NCBI GenBank assembly: GCA_019671005.1
Contig: CM033752.1
Location: 19,228,969-19,292,968 of the forward strand
Origin: Hibiscus mutabilis
Taxonomy: Eukaryota > Streptophyta > Magnoliopsida > Malvales > Malvaceae
DNA: 64,000 nt
Direction of reading: 5' to 3'
Shown: positions 35,733 through 45,614 of the stretch, piece after piece
Numbering within the stretch: position 1 is the stretch's first letter
Layout of the letters: every line of letters begins with the position of its first letter
The notes under the pieces: model-generated
Database searches by the model: none
Seen by the model: the letters and a program-made list of their open reading frames with translations, nothing else
What the model was told of the DNA's origin: nothing
Translations under genes and position numbers: made by a program

Positions 35733-37498
35733 ATGACCAGGGCGAGACCAACATCACTAGAATACCCGTTTGAACCCGAGATAGAACGAGTTCGTCATAG
35801 GAGAAGACGTGAGCAAAGAGCAGCAATGGTAGATCCTATTGTTCCAGATGGCAATTAAAATAATGTGGCAATAGGAGGGGCAGTTTTAGTCGAACAAAAA
35901 CCAGTTCGTGTCCGAAATAGAGCCATTCGAGATTAACTAGAGGAAGATCTCAACGGTCTAAACCCAGGAGTTGTCACACCTGAAATAGAAGTCGCCCACT
36001 TTGAATTAAAACCTGTAATGTTCAACATGATCAACACAATTGGTCAATTTGGTGGTTCAACAACTGAAGATGCCCGACAACATCTCAAATCATTCCTGGA
36101 GATTTGCAATTCATTCAAATTGCAAGGAGTCCATGAGGATATCCTAAGGCTGAAATTATTCCCCTATTCACTGAGGGATAGGGCGAAATCTTGGTTAAAT
36201 ATTATTCCATCCGGATCTATAGGATCTTGGACTGATTTATGTCGTGATTTCCTTGCTAGATTTAGTTCTACAAACATGACTGATAAATTGCGTAACAACA
36301 TTACTTCTTTTCAGCAGGCAGATAATGAATCCATGTACAAGGCTTAGGAGCGATACAAGGAGCTTTTACATAAATGTCACATGCATGGATTCCCAGTATG
36401 GACACAAGTAACGATGTTCTACAACTCAATGAATATGCCAACAAGGATGATGCTAGATGCCCCGACAAATGGCATACTCCTTGACAAGTTACCTGAGGAA
36501 GCAATAGAAATTCTAAATTGTCTTGCCAAGAACGACTATCAGTTCCCAACTACCCGAAGGGGAATAGTTAGACGAAACACCACGATAAATGAGCTTGATT
36601 CATCGGGATCTATTTACGCACAATTGGCTACTTTAACCAATTTGGTTAAAAATATGCAACGACCAAGCAACACATAAGAGATCAAGGTAGTAGATTCCTT
36701 TTATGATTTATGTAACAGTAACCATGATTCTTCTGAATGTCCGCAGAACCCGGAGTCTAGCTTTTACGTTGGAAACTATAATTGGAATAACAATTTGACA
36801 ACCAACACCTACAATCCAGCCTGGAAGAAGCATCCTAACTTTTCATGGAGCAATCCAAACAATGCCCTCAATCAGAACAATCAGAACGCACAAGCACCGA
36901 GATTCCAGCAGAACATGCCTCGGCAACAGATGCACAACAACAATCAACACTATCTAGTTCGTTGGAAAATTCTCTCAATCCTTTTATGCTAAAAACTGAA
37001 TCTTATATGGTTGAGAATAGTAGTTTCATGAAAAGAACTGAGATGAGATTGCAGAATCAGGAGGCAACCCTAAAATCATTGGAGACTCAATTTGGGCAAT
37101 TCACCCAAAACTTGAATACAAGACCGCATGAAGGTTTACCCAGTGATACTGAGGTCGCAAAGGGGATAGGCCATGAGCAGTGTAAAGTAATTACCACTTG
37201 GATGGGACAAAAGCTTAACGATGCACCTGTTTAGCCTATAGATCACCCAGAAGAGCAGTTTTCTGCTCAAAAAGATGTAATTGGCGAGGACACCTCATCC
37301 AAAATTGGTGAATTGGAAATTGCCCAGGCAAGTTGCGATGAAAATTCCAAATCAAAAAAGAAGGAAGAGGAGATCCGAATTCCACCACCATTCCCCCAAA
37401 GGCTGAAATGGCAGAAACAAGACTACCAGTTCAAGAAGTTCCTTGATATCTTGAAGCAAGTCCACATCAATTTGCCATTGGTTGAAGCAATAAAGTAA
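35733..37498 (+). pseudogene. gag of element F
   Basis: The probable start is ATG 35733 (MTRARPTSLEYPFEPEIERV), followed by a basic stretch and a stop at 35858. The capsid domain is clear at 36000-36560: QFGGSTTEDARQHLKSFLEI, LRLKLFPYSLRDRAKSWLN, ERYKELLHKCHMHGFP and FYNSMNMPTRMMLDAPTNG. A single decayed zinc knuckle (CNSNHDSSECP) is at about 36710-36740, then an Asn-rich part. The C-terminal region (QFTQNLNTRP, PPPFPQRLKWQK, FKKFLDILKQVHINLPLVEA) is typical of Athila. Stops at 36346, 36675, 37232 and 37496 break it. Role: capsid and RNA packaging. Confidence 0.9.
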
Positions 37499-38060
37499 AT
37501 GTCGAACTATGCTAAGTTCCTTAAAGATATTGTCTCTAAGAGAACAAGACTAGGCGAGTTTGAAACAGTAGTTGTGACGGAAGGATGTATGGCAATGTTG
37601 CACAACCGAATGCCACCTAAGCTAAAAGATCCCGGCAGTTTCACAATACCTTGTGCAATCGGAAATCACTATGTTGGAAAGGAATTATGTGATCTTGGAG
37701 CAAGCATAATCCTTATGCCAAAATCAGTCTTCCAACTATTGGGTATAGGGAAGACGAGACCTACAACAATTATTCTGCAGCTTGCGGACAAATCTTACGT
37801 GCATCTAGAGGGAAAAATTGAGGATATACTGGTAAGAGTTGATAAATTTATTTTTCCTGCTGACTTTATTGTTTTGGATTGTGAAGCAGATGAGTTCACT
37901 CTTATTATCATTGGAAGGTCATTTCTAGCAACATGAAGGACCTTAATCGATGTTGAAAAGGGAGAACTCACTATGAGGGTGAACGATCAGTAAGTCAAGT
38001 TGAATGTTTTCCAAATTCTCAAGCATGATGATGATCCAGAGGAGTGTCAAGTCATCAAAG
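37499..38060 (+). pseudogene. Aspartic protease of element F
   Basis: The stretch KLKDPGSFTIPCAIGNHYVG leads to KELCDLGASIILMPKSVF, where DLGAS is the active-site motif used by Athila/Tat proteases instead of DTGA/DSGA. The flap-side and second half (DFIVLDCEADEFTLIIIGRSFLAT) follow to 37936, with a stop before RTLIDVEKGELTMRV. The active-site Asp is intact; a single stop interrupts the domain, which would otherwise be about the expected length. Confidence 0.88.
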
Positions 38061-38215
38061 CTACCACCTAATTCAATTTTGGAATAGAAGAAGATTGCCT
38101 CGATAATTACCTCGGCAATTGTATTGCTAAACCTGAAGAAATCAAAGAGCAAGACGACAACGAGCAAGATGAAGCCAATTGGATAGCAAGTCGTCCAGGT
38201 ACGTACTTTGAACCA

Positions 38216-39830
38216 TTGGATTACTCAGGTAAGGAAGGTAAAACAAAAAAACCCTCTATTGAGCAACCTCCTATTCTTAAATTGAAAGCTTTGCCAGGAC
38301 AATTTAAATATGCTTATTTGGGAACCGATAACACACTGCCCATAATTATTTCTTGTAAGTTGCAGCCTGAACAGGAACAGAGATTGATCGACATGTTAAT
38401 GCTCCACAAAAAGGTAATAGGATGGACAATTGCAGACTTTAAGGGAATTAGCTCGGCGGTATGTATGCACAAAATCCTTTTGGAGGATGATCATAAACTG
38501 ACAATTGAGGCACAAAGGAGGCTTAACCTTGCTATGAAGGAAGTCGTGAGAAAAGAAATCATCAACTGGCTTAATTCCTGTATCATATATCCTATCTTCG
38601 ATAGTACATGGGTAAGTCCGTACAATGTGTACCGAAAAAGGGAGGTATAACAGTGGTAAGTAACGAAAGCAATGAACTCATTCCAACTAGAACTGTGACC
38701 GGTTGGAGGCTTTGCATGGATTACCTAAAATTGAATAAAGCTACTAGGAAAGATCACTTCCCTTTACCTTTTATTGACCAAATGCTTGACCATCTTGCAG
38801 GCAAATCCTTTTATTGTTTTCTTGATGGTTACTCAGGTCATAACCAAATTGCCATAACACCAGATGATCAGGAAAAGTCCACTTTTACATGCCCATATGG
38901 TACTTATGCATTTCGAAGGATGCCATTTGGATTATGCAATGCCCTGGCAACATTTCAAAGATGCATGATGGCAATTTTCTCCAAAATGGTGGAAGATTTC
39001 CTGGAAATCTTCATGGATGATTTTTCAGTATTTGGAGATAGCTTTGAAAATTGCCTAGTCAATTTGGAGAAAGTCCTAACACGATGTGAAGAATCTGGCC
39101 TAGTTTTAAATTGGGAGAAGTGCCATTTTATGGTAGACGAAGGTATAGTGCTCGACCACAAGATCTCATCAAAGGGAATTGAAGTTGACAGAGCCAAGGT
39201 GGAAGTGATTGAAAAATTGCCACCGCCAATTTTAGACAAAGGAATTCGAAGTTTTCTCGGTCATGCAGGTTTTTACAGAAGGTTCATTTATAATTTTTCT
39301 AAGATTTCTAAACCTTTGTGTAATTTGCTTGAACAGGACAAAGCTTTTGACTTTGATGAATCACGTGACATGGCATTTAAAGACCTGAAGAAGCAACTTG
39401 CCTCGGCACCCATTGTCATTCCACCTGACTGGTCCCTACCTTTTGAACTCATCTGTGACGCAAGTGATTTTGCGGTAGGTTCTGTTTTAGGCCAGAAAAA
39501 AGGTAACATCTTTTATGTAATATACTATGCTAGTAAAACCCTTAATGGTGCTCAATTAAATTACACCACAACAGAAAAGGAATTACTAGATGTAGTTTTT
39601 GCATTTGAAAAATTCCGTTCCTATTTGATTGGTACTAAGGTAATTGTCCATTCTGACCATTCAGCAATTAAGTATTTGATTGCTAAGAAAGATGCCAAAC
39701 CTTGTTTAATTCATTGGATTTTACTTTTACAAGAGTTTGACATTGAAATTAAGGACAGGAAAGGAACGGAGAATCAAGTAGCTGATCACTTGTCAAGACT
39801 GGAAGGAAGCAATGCCGATAGTAACCCCTT
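38216..39830 (+). pseudogene. Reverse transcriptase and RNase H of element F
   Basis: The pre-RT linker (PPILKLKALPGQFKYAYLG, 38260-38320; KVIGWTIADFKGIS, 38410) leads to RT. A frameshift near 38620 separates the linker from the long frame 38608-40209. RT motifs: WRLCMDYLKLNKATRKDHFP, FALC-type block MPFGLCNALATFQRCM, and an intact active site EIFMDDFSVFG at about 39005-39040. RNase H: ELICDASDFAVGSVLG (39448), TTTEKELLDVVFAFEKF (39570) and VHSDHSAIKYL (39650), ending at QVADHLSRLEG (39777). The 533-residue frame is the longest open one in the window and the RT/RNase H catalytic residues look intact. Confidence 0.95.
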
Positions 39831-41157
39831 GGAGATTGACGATGCATTCTCGGATGAACAGTTATTAGTTGCGTCAGCACCATGGTATGCCGATCTTGTT
39901 AATTTTTTGGTTAGTGGTATTATGCCGTATGACCTTACTCATCAAGGAAAGAAGCGGTTCCGACATGATGCTAAGCATTACTATTGGGACGAGCCTCTTT
40001 TGTTTAAACAATGTGCAGATCAGGTTATAAGACGATGTGTTCCCGAAGAGGAGCAGCAAAATGTGCTCATGCAATGCCACTCTTCACCCTATGGAGGTCA
40101 TTTTGGAGGAACACGAACCATGGCCAAAGTCTTGCAATCCGGACTATATTGGACCACACTTTACAAAGATGCCCAAGAATTTTACAAGCAATGTGATCGA
40201 TGTCAATGAACAGGCAATATTTCTAGGCGACATGAGATGCCACTACAGAATATCTTTGAAGTCGAGCTATTTGACGTGTGTGGTATTGATTTATGGGGCC
40301 CTTCCAATCCTCATTTGGAAATCTCTACATCTTACTTACCGTCGATTATGTATCTAAATGGGTTTACAGTTCCCAAAAATGACTCCAAAACCGTTTAGAG
40401 ATTTTTGTAGAAAAATATATTCACACGGTTTGGAATGCCGAGGGCAATTATTAGTGATAAAGGCAAGAATTTTGACAACAAACTCATTGCCAAGATATTG
40501 CAACGTTTTGGAGTGACACATAAAATTGCCATGATGTATCACCCATAGACGAACGGACAAGCAAAAATTTCCAATCGGGAATTGAAAAGTATCCTTGAAA
40601 AGGTTGTCAATCCCTCTCGAAAGGATTGGTCCCTTCGACTTGATGATGCACTTTGGGCTTATCGCACAACATTCAAAACACCATTAGGCATGTCCCCCTT
40701 TAGACTTGTCTACGGTAAGACTTGCCATCTACCGGTGGAAATTGAACATAAGGAATACTGGGCAATCAAAACTGTGAACATGGATTGGGAGAGTGCCGGA
40801 CAAAAACACCTACTGGACCTTAATGAAATAGAGCAGTTTCATGCCTTAGCTTATGACAATGCAAGAATCTACAAGGAGAAAACTAAGCATTGTCATGATA
40901 AGAAACTATTTCCGCGACAATTTTTGCCTGGGAAATTGGTATTACTCTTTAATTCTCAGTTGAAGCTCTTTTTGGGAAAACTAAGATCGAGATGGTCCGG
41001 GCCATTTAAAGTAGTCAAACCTTTCTCACATGGTGTTGTAATAATCAAGTCCACCATTGACAGACATGAATTCAAAGTTAACGGACATAGATTAAAGCAC
41101 TATACCGGCACCCATGTTGAGCGCGACAAAGAAACGGTTACTTTAAGAGATGCATGA
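39831..41157 (+). pseudogene. Integrase of element F
   Basis: The zinc-binding part, CHSSPYGGHFGGTRTMAKVL to YKQCDRCQ (40075-40206), has the expected His and Cys residues and is followed at once by a TGA. The core begins LFDVCGIDLWGP (about 40270-40305), then frameshifts. The second Asp is in IISDKGKNFDNK (40445). Thirty-six residues on, where the catalytic Glu should be (QAEISNRE in relatives), the codon is AAA (Lys). A stop at 40547 lies just before. The C-terminal half (40582-41157) is open: DDALWAYRTTFKTPLGMSP, HLPVEIEHKEYWAIK, LRSRWSGPFKV. No chromodomain is present, as expected for Athila. Integration activity is lost. Confidence 0.92.
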
Positions 41158-41780
41158 CCATGCTCTCCTTTAGTATTTTTATTTATTTATTTTTATTTAT
41201 TTTAGTTTTTTATTTTGTTTATACAAAAAATTATTAGTATTATTATTTTATTTTATTTTATTATTTTCGATTTTAGGATAGGAATTTCTTAGTTTTAGTT
41301 TAATTTCTATTCTTTTATCATTATCTTTCCACTTTCTTTAGGATATTTATCTTTATAGCTTTATCTTTATTATTTAATTAGTATTTTTATTTTCGTGTTT
41401 GAATTTTAGGAAAAGAATTCAAGATAAGAATGAGTTGGATTAAAAAGTGAAGTTTATCCTTAAGAGGGAATAATGGGCTGATTTTGAGGGCTTACAAAAG
41501 CCTATTTAAGTGATAATTTTTGCCCTAATTCTCACCCCTCTTATTACTATAGCTGACTACCCCTTGGTGTTCAACCAATTGCCTTAGCCGCATACCCTAC
41601 CAATCCCCTCATCATCTTTTATTTCCATCATTCTTCCTACTTTCTCTTCTTTCCTCCCATTAGCTGAAAATCACCTTCTCATATCCTACTTCACCATCAA
41701 ACTTTCAACTCTCCCTTTTACTCTTTGAACTCTCAAAGCCATCTTTTAATTCTTTGTTTTTACTTCCTACCACAACCACC
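41158..41780 (+). other. AT-rich spacer after pol of F
   Basis: About 600 bp of T-rich sequence (TTTATTTATTTTTATT runs) between integrase and the extra ORF. No coding signal. Confidence 0.7.
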
Positions 41781-42330
41781 ATGGCCAAAAATCTTAAAAC
41801 TATGGATCACCCAAGTTCATCCAAGGAACCACCATTCAGTCGATTTGCAACACCAACAATTGAGGAAAGATATCACGCCAAGTTTGCAAACTGCAAGGTA
41901 TGGGAGGAGCAAGGTTTCGACTACAACATCTCCAACAAGAACCTCGGCCTTGATCCATTCATCTTCCAAGTCATCGAGCACCACAAGTGACATATCTTTT
42001 GCCATCAACCAAAGGCCACCAATGTATCATGGGTAAGAGAATTTTATGCTCATTCTCCTAATCCAAACAATCCTTATGTCTATGTTAGTGGCAGGGCAAT
42101 CCTTATTGATGTCGGCACCATCAACACTTTCTACGGGATATACATTGAGAAAGATGAACATAAAGCTTTCGTGGATAACATCTTGACCGAAGAAGTTGAG
42201 AAGGTTTTCAAAGACCTCACAAGTGAAGGTGCTGAATGGAACCAAGGAGCCTTAAAAGGGATGGTAAATTGTCTTATGTTAAAACCCGAGGCTAAACTGT
42301 GGAATAAGTTTGTTAAAACTTGCTTATAAT
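41781..42330 (+). pseudogene. Element F extra ORF between pol and 3' LTR (plant transposon protein domain)
   Basis: The probable start is ATG 41781 (MAKNLKTMDHPSSSKEPP). A domain with RFATPTIEERYHAKFANCKV and WEEQGFDYNISN is followed, past a stop at 41988 and a frame change, by VSWVREFYAHSPNPNNPYVY, then EWNQGALKGMVNCLMLKPEAKLWNKFV (in parts). This order resembles the domain annotated in plant retroelements as 'putative plant transposon protein' (Pfam Transposase_32, from memory). In Athila this is the position of the env-like gene, but I see no signal peptide or membrane segment, so an envelope role is not supported. Broken by stops and frameshifts. Confidence 0.65.
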
Positions 42331-42510
42331 GCCTACTACACACAATACCACGGTTTCATATTCTCGTCTTTTGTTGATTCATTCTATTTTAAGCAAGAGA
42401 AATATTAACATTGGACAAATTATATGTGATGGGATATTTGCTTGTAGTCAAAAGGATGTAGGTTCTCTTTTTTTTCGAGCTTAATATCTCAACTATGCGA
42501 GAAAGAGAAG

Positions 42511-43255
42511 GTGCCAAGTGATCCGACAAATGAGAAATTACCCTCCAAAACCAGGTGGAACCGAGCTCAATACTTGAGGATTATGGGTGAGGGAATGACG
42601 AAAGAACAAGAAGTAACAAAGAAAACCTCAACACCAAAAATTACCCAGGTAACCAAAATTGCCTCGGCAATTCCAGATGCCTCGGCAATTTTTGGTGCCT
42701 CGACAAAACCGGCAGAACATGCCTCAGCAATTTCTGATGCCTCGGTAATTCCAGATGCCCAGGCAAGTGCAACCGCGGTGACAGGCTTGGATCAAATAGT
42801 AGAGATGCTACACCCACTATCGCACCGATTAGAACGAATGGAGGCTCAACAACAACAATTCATGCGGTAAATGAGGGACCATAACGTAGCCATCATATGA
42901 GTGATCCTTGAGAAGTATCCTGACAACACCGTGCCTTTCCCGGTGTTCCCTGCCAACCTACTTGCCCCGCAACTGAGGATGCCACGGCAACTGCTGCACA
43001 CAATAAAGAGTTAAACAATAACATACATGAACCAATGAAGTCGCCATCGTTCAAGCCATCAGAATTGAAGCGTAAAGCTTCTATCATCGAAGAGACCAAA
43101 AAAGAAGATGAACATGGAGATAAGGTTTCGGAAGTGAAGGCTCAAGCCGCCACACGCACTCAACACCGCGAACTGGAAAAAGAATCAAGCATACAGCCCG
43201 AAAGAAACTCATCATCCAAGGTGACGACCTTTCTGACTAACTCATTTACATTTTA
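42511..43255 (+). pseudogene. Element F extra ORF, C-terminal low-complexity part
   Basis: In frame it encodes a basic start (PSKTRWNRAQYLRIMGEG, 42535-42590), then an Ala/Ser/Ile-rich stretch with repeated DASAI/ASAIPDA units (42650-42780) written by repeats of the ATTGCC-GGCAAT palindrome. A Gln-rich coiled-coil-like piece follows (LERMEAQQQQFMR), and a charged tail (KRKASIIEETKKEDEHGDK) in another frame. No known domain. It probably belongs to the same extra ORF as 41781-42330. Confidence 0.5.
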
Positions 43256-43600
43256 ATTTTTACTTGCATTGAGGACAATGCTTCTCTCGAGTTAGGGGTA
43301 TTTGCTTCTAATTAGTTTCATGTTTAGTTGCATTCATCTTTAATAATCGCATATAGGTTGCATATGTTACTTGCCATGCATTGATTAGATTTAATTGCGT
43401 AAGACTTGTTGAATATCCAATGATGAATTTTTGCCACTGCACTTAATTTAAACAACCTTAAAATTTAGGATTGCATGGAAAGAACTTAGAATTTTACTAT
43501 GATGCTGAATATTATTAACACGATTGTGGCTTGTTGATTGAAAGAAACTTAGTGAACTTAGGTTGCTTAAAATTTGGGTAAATTAAAAATTTCTTGACAG

Positions 43601-43758
43601 AGGTGCCCGAAATTGGCTCTAGTTAAGAATCACTAGAGGTGCCCAAAACCAGCTCTAGTTAAGAATCACTAGAGGTGCCCAAAATTGACCCTAGTTGATT
43701 AACATTAAAATAAAAAATTGTTTGTTTTGCTAGAGGTGCCCGAAATTGGCTCTAGTAA
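43601..43758. repeat. 36-bp tandem repeat near the 3' end of F, 4 copies
   Basis: The unit AGGTGCCCGAAATTGGCTCT plus AGTTAAGAATCACTAG starts at 43601, 43637 and 43673, with a fourth, spaced copy at 43733. It lies in untranslated sequence about 300 bp before the polypurine tract. Confidence 0.88.
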
Positions 43759-44034
43759 GCTTAAAATTGAATGCCCCGGTAATTAAATTGATAAAAGCCT
43801 ATTGTTCATATAGAATCTTGAAAATCAACTTGTACACAACCACGCACACACATTATTACGAGCATTATAGTTTGGTTTCGGGTAATTTCTGTACTATCCG
43901 AAAAATTCAAAAGGTGATCATACTTTGTGCCACGGTTCTGAGGTTTGAAGTTATGTTTGAAGCATGTCTTTGATGATTAAAGTCTTGGCAGGTAATTGTT
44001 AGTTTTGCATTGCATGAGGACAAGCAATAGTTCG

Positions 44035-44046
44035 AGTTTGGGAGTG
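44035..44046 (+). other. Polypurine tract of element F
   Basis: AGTTTGGGAGTG directly precedes the 3' LTR start TGTTAAGTG. The TTTGGG core is usual for Athila-type elements. Confidence 0.75.
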
Positions 44047-45476
44047 TGTTAAGTGTGAAAAAGTACTATATTTCTACCCTTTTTACTCTTAATTATTGTT
44101 AGACTTAGGCTCATTTTAGTTGCACTATTAGTCATTCATGCATAATTTTATAGTTTATTTTGCCATTAAGCTTGATTACCCAATTTGGTTAATTTTGTGG
44201 AAAAAGATACTGCTTTGGTGTGCCTTTGTGTGTAGAAACTAATTGCCCAAGCAATTGGGAAATTGCCAAGGCAATTGAGGATAAGATGATATGGCAGCCG
44301 AATGTGATGACTGGATAAATCCAAGGTGTTCGAGATAAAGTGTGAAGAACAAGGATAAATCCTAGAAGAGTTGGAGTTCCAAGAAGAGATTAAAAGAAGA
44401 CTAATTTCCAAGAGTTTTATGATGAGTTTTTGGAGGAATAAAAATATGATAATATAAGAGATTTATTTCTTTTATGTTATTTAATTCCAACTTAAATTCC
44501 TCCTCAAAGAAGGATTTCAACCTAGCTATCGCCTATATAAGATCAAGCCGCCAACTTGAAGAGGAGTTTAATTTTAGAGAGAAAATAGAGGGTTGTCGAC
44601 ATCTTGTTCTTCTTCCTTCTTGTCGATTAGATTCATGCTAGGGAGATTATCTCTTGTTTTTATTTTGCACCCAACCATGAACTAATTTTAATTGGCTTGG
44701 GTTATTGTGTTTTTGTGGTTGTGAGAAAGATTGGATTTGTTTAGGTTTTGAGTTCGCAATTTCAATTCAAGGTTTGTTCATTCTTGGTTCTTATATTTGA
44801 TTGTGAGTGAATTGGGAGAGGATCTCATGAATTCATCCATTTATCTAATATCGGGAGAGTTAGATTCAAGAAACCAATGAACATGGTTTTCGTACAATCA
44901 ATCGATGGTGAAGACTAATTCGACTTAGGAATAAGTTGCGAATTTCAATGGCTAAAAGGAGCGCAAGATCGGTGATTGTTCACCCTTGGTTCACGCAGAG
45001 ATGTATTATCAAGGCATGTGCAATTAACAATGTTTTGAGTTAGGGATAACGAGAAACCATTGAAGAATGCTTCGCCGAACTTTGAAGGTTATCGCCCAAT
45101 TTCCAAGGAAATCGTTCCAATCTCAATCGCCCAAGAAATCGCGGAATTGCCTAGGCAATCCTACTGGATCCAATTGACAAAACAATTGAGCCATTCTAGC
45201 ACTCAATTACCAAGACAATCCATTCAATTATCACCCCATAACTCACGATAACTCGGCCTACTCTCTGTTATTTGACTACAATTCTCTTTACTTTAATTGC
45301 TCTTTTACTTTAGCCGACAAAATCAACCCATATTATCAATTGTGTTTTTATTTTTACAGTGCGAGAAGTTAGATTCCCGAAGTAGCACCAATCCCTGTGG
45401 AGACGATATCTAATTTATACTATTACTTGCGACGTGTACACTTGCACCGTTTGAGTTGCATTCAAATCACACAACA
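44047..45476 (+). repeat. 3' LTR of element F (1430 bp)
   Basis: It starts TGTTAAGTGTG and ends CACACAACA, followed by GGGCG. It matches 34200-35610 end to end, with an extra 11-12 bp near 44393 and scattered substitutions. TATA box at 44533-44541. Confidence 0.92.
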
Positions 45477-45481
45477 GGGCG

Positions 45482-45614
45482 CACTATCAAGATTCTAGTC
45501 TTAAGGAGTACGAACTTGATTTTAAGGGCTTGTATCACTAGACACCTTACTAAAACACCTATACCACACCGGGATTTCCTAGAACCGGCTAAACCTAAGC
45601 TCCCATACCACTGT
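45482..45614 (-). other. Element B internal segment 4 with primer-binding site
   Basis: About 130 bp of B. Read on the minus strand, TGGTATGGGAGCTTAGG (45610-45594), four bases after the LTR end, resembles the Met-type site TGGTATCAGAGCTTAGG with two changes. This fixes the LTR on its right as the 5' LTR and B as minus-strand. Confidence 0.82.

Larger units (their letters stand above)
34200..45476 (+). mobile_element. Element F: Athila-type Ty3/gypsy retrotransposon
   Basis: 5' LTR 34200-35610, leader with TTGCCGGGGATTGG, gag, protease, RT, RNase H, integrase, long 3' region with an extra ORF, polypurine tract and 3' LTR 44047-45476. Flanking five bases are AGGCG (34195-34199) and GGGCG (45477-45481), a TSD with one later change. 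The Gag and RT motifs (SLRDRAKSWLN, FMDDFSVFG, DLGASI protease) and the additional ORF between pol and the 3' LTR are Athila characters. It is the most complete element here, but stops, frameshifts and a changed integrase residue make it inactive. Confidence 0.95.

Noticed and set aside
41781..42330. Possible host gene between repeats
   Set aside because: It lies between pol and the 3' LTR of F in the orientation of the element, and is explained as its extra ORF.
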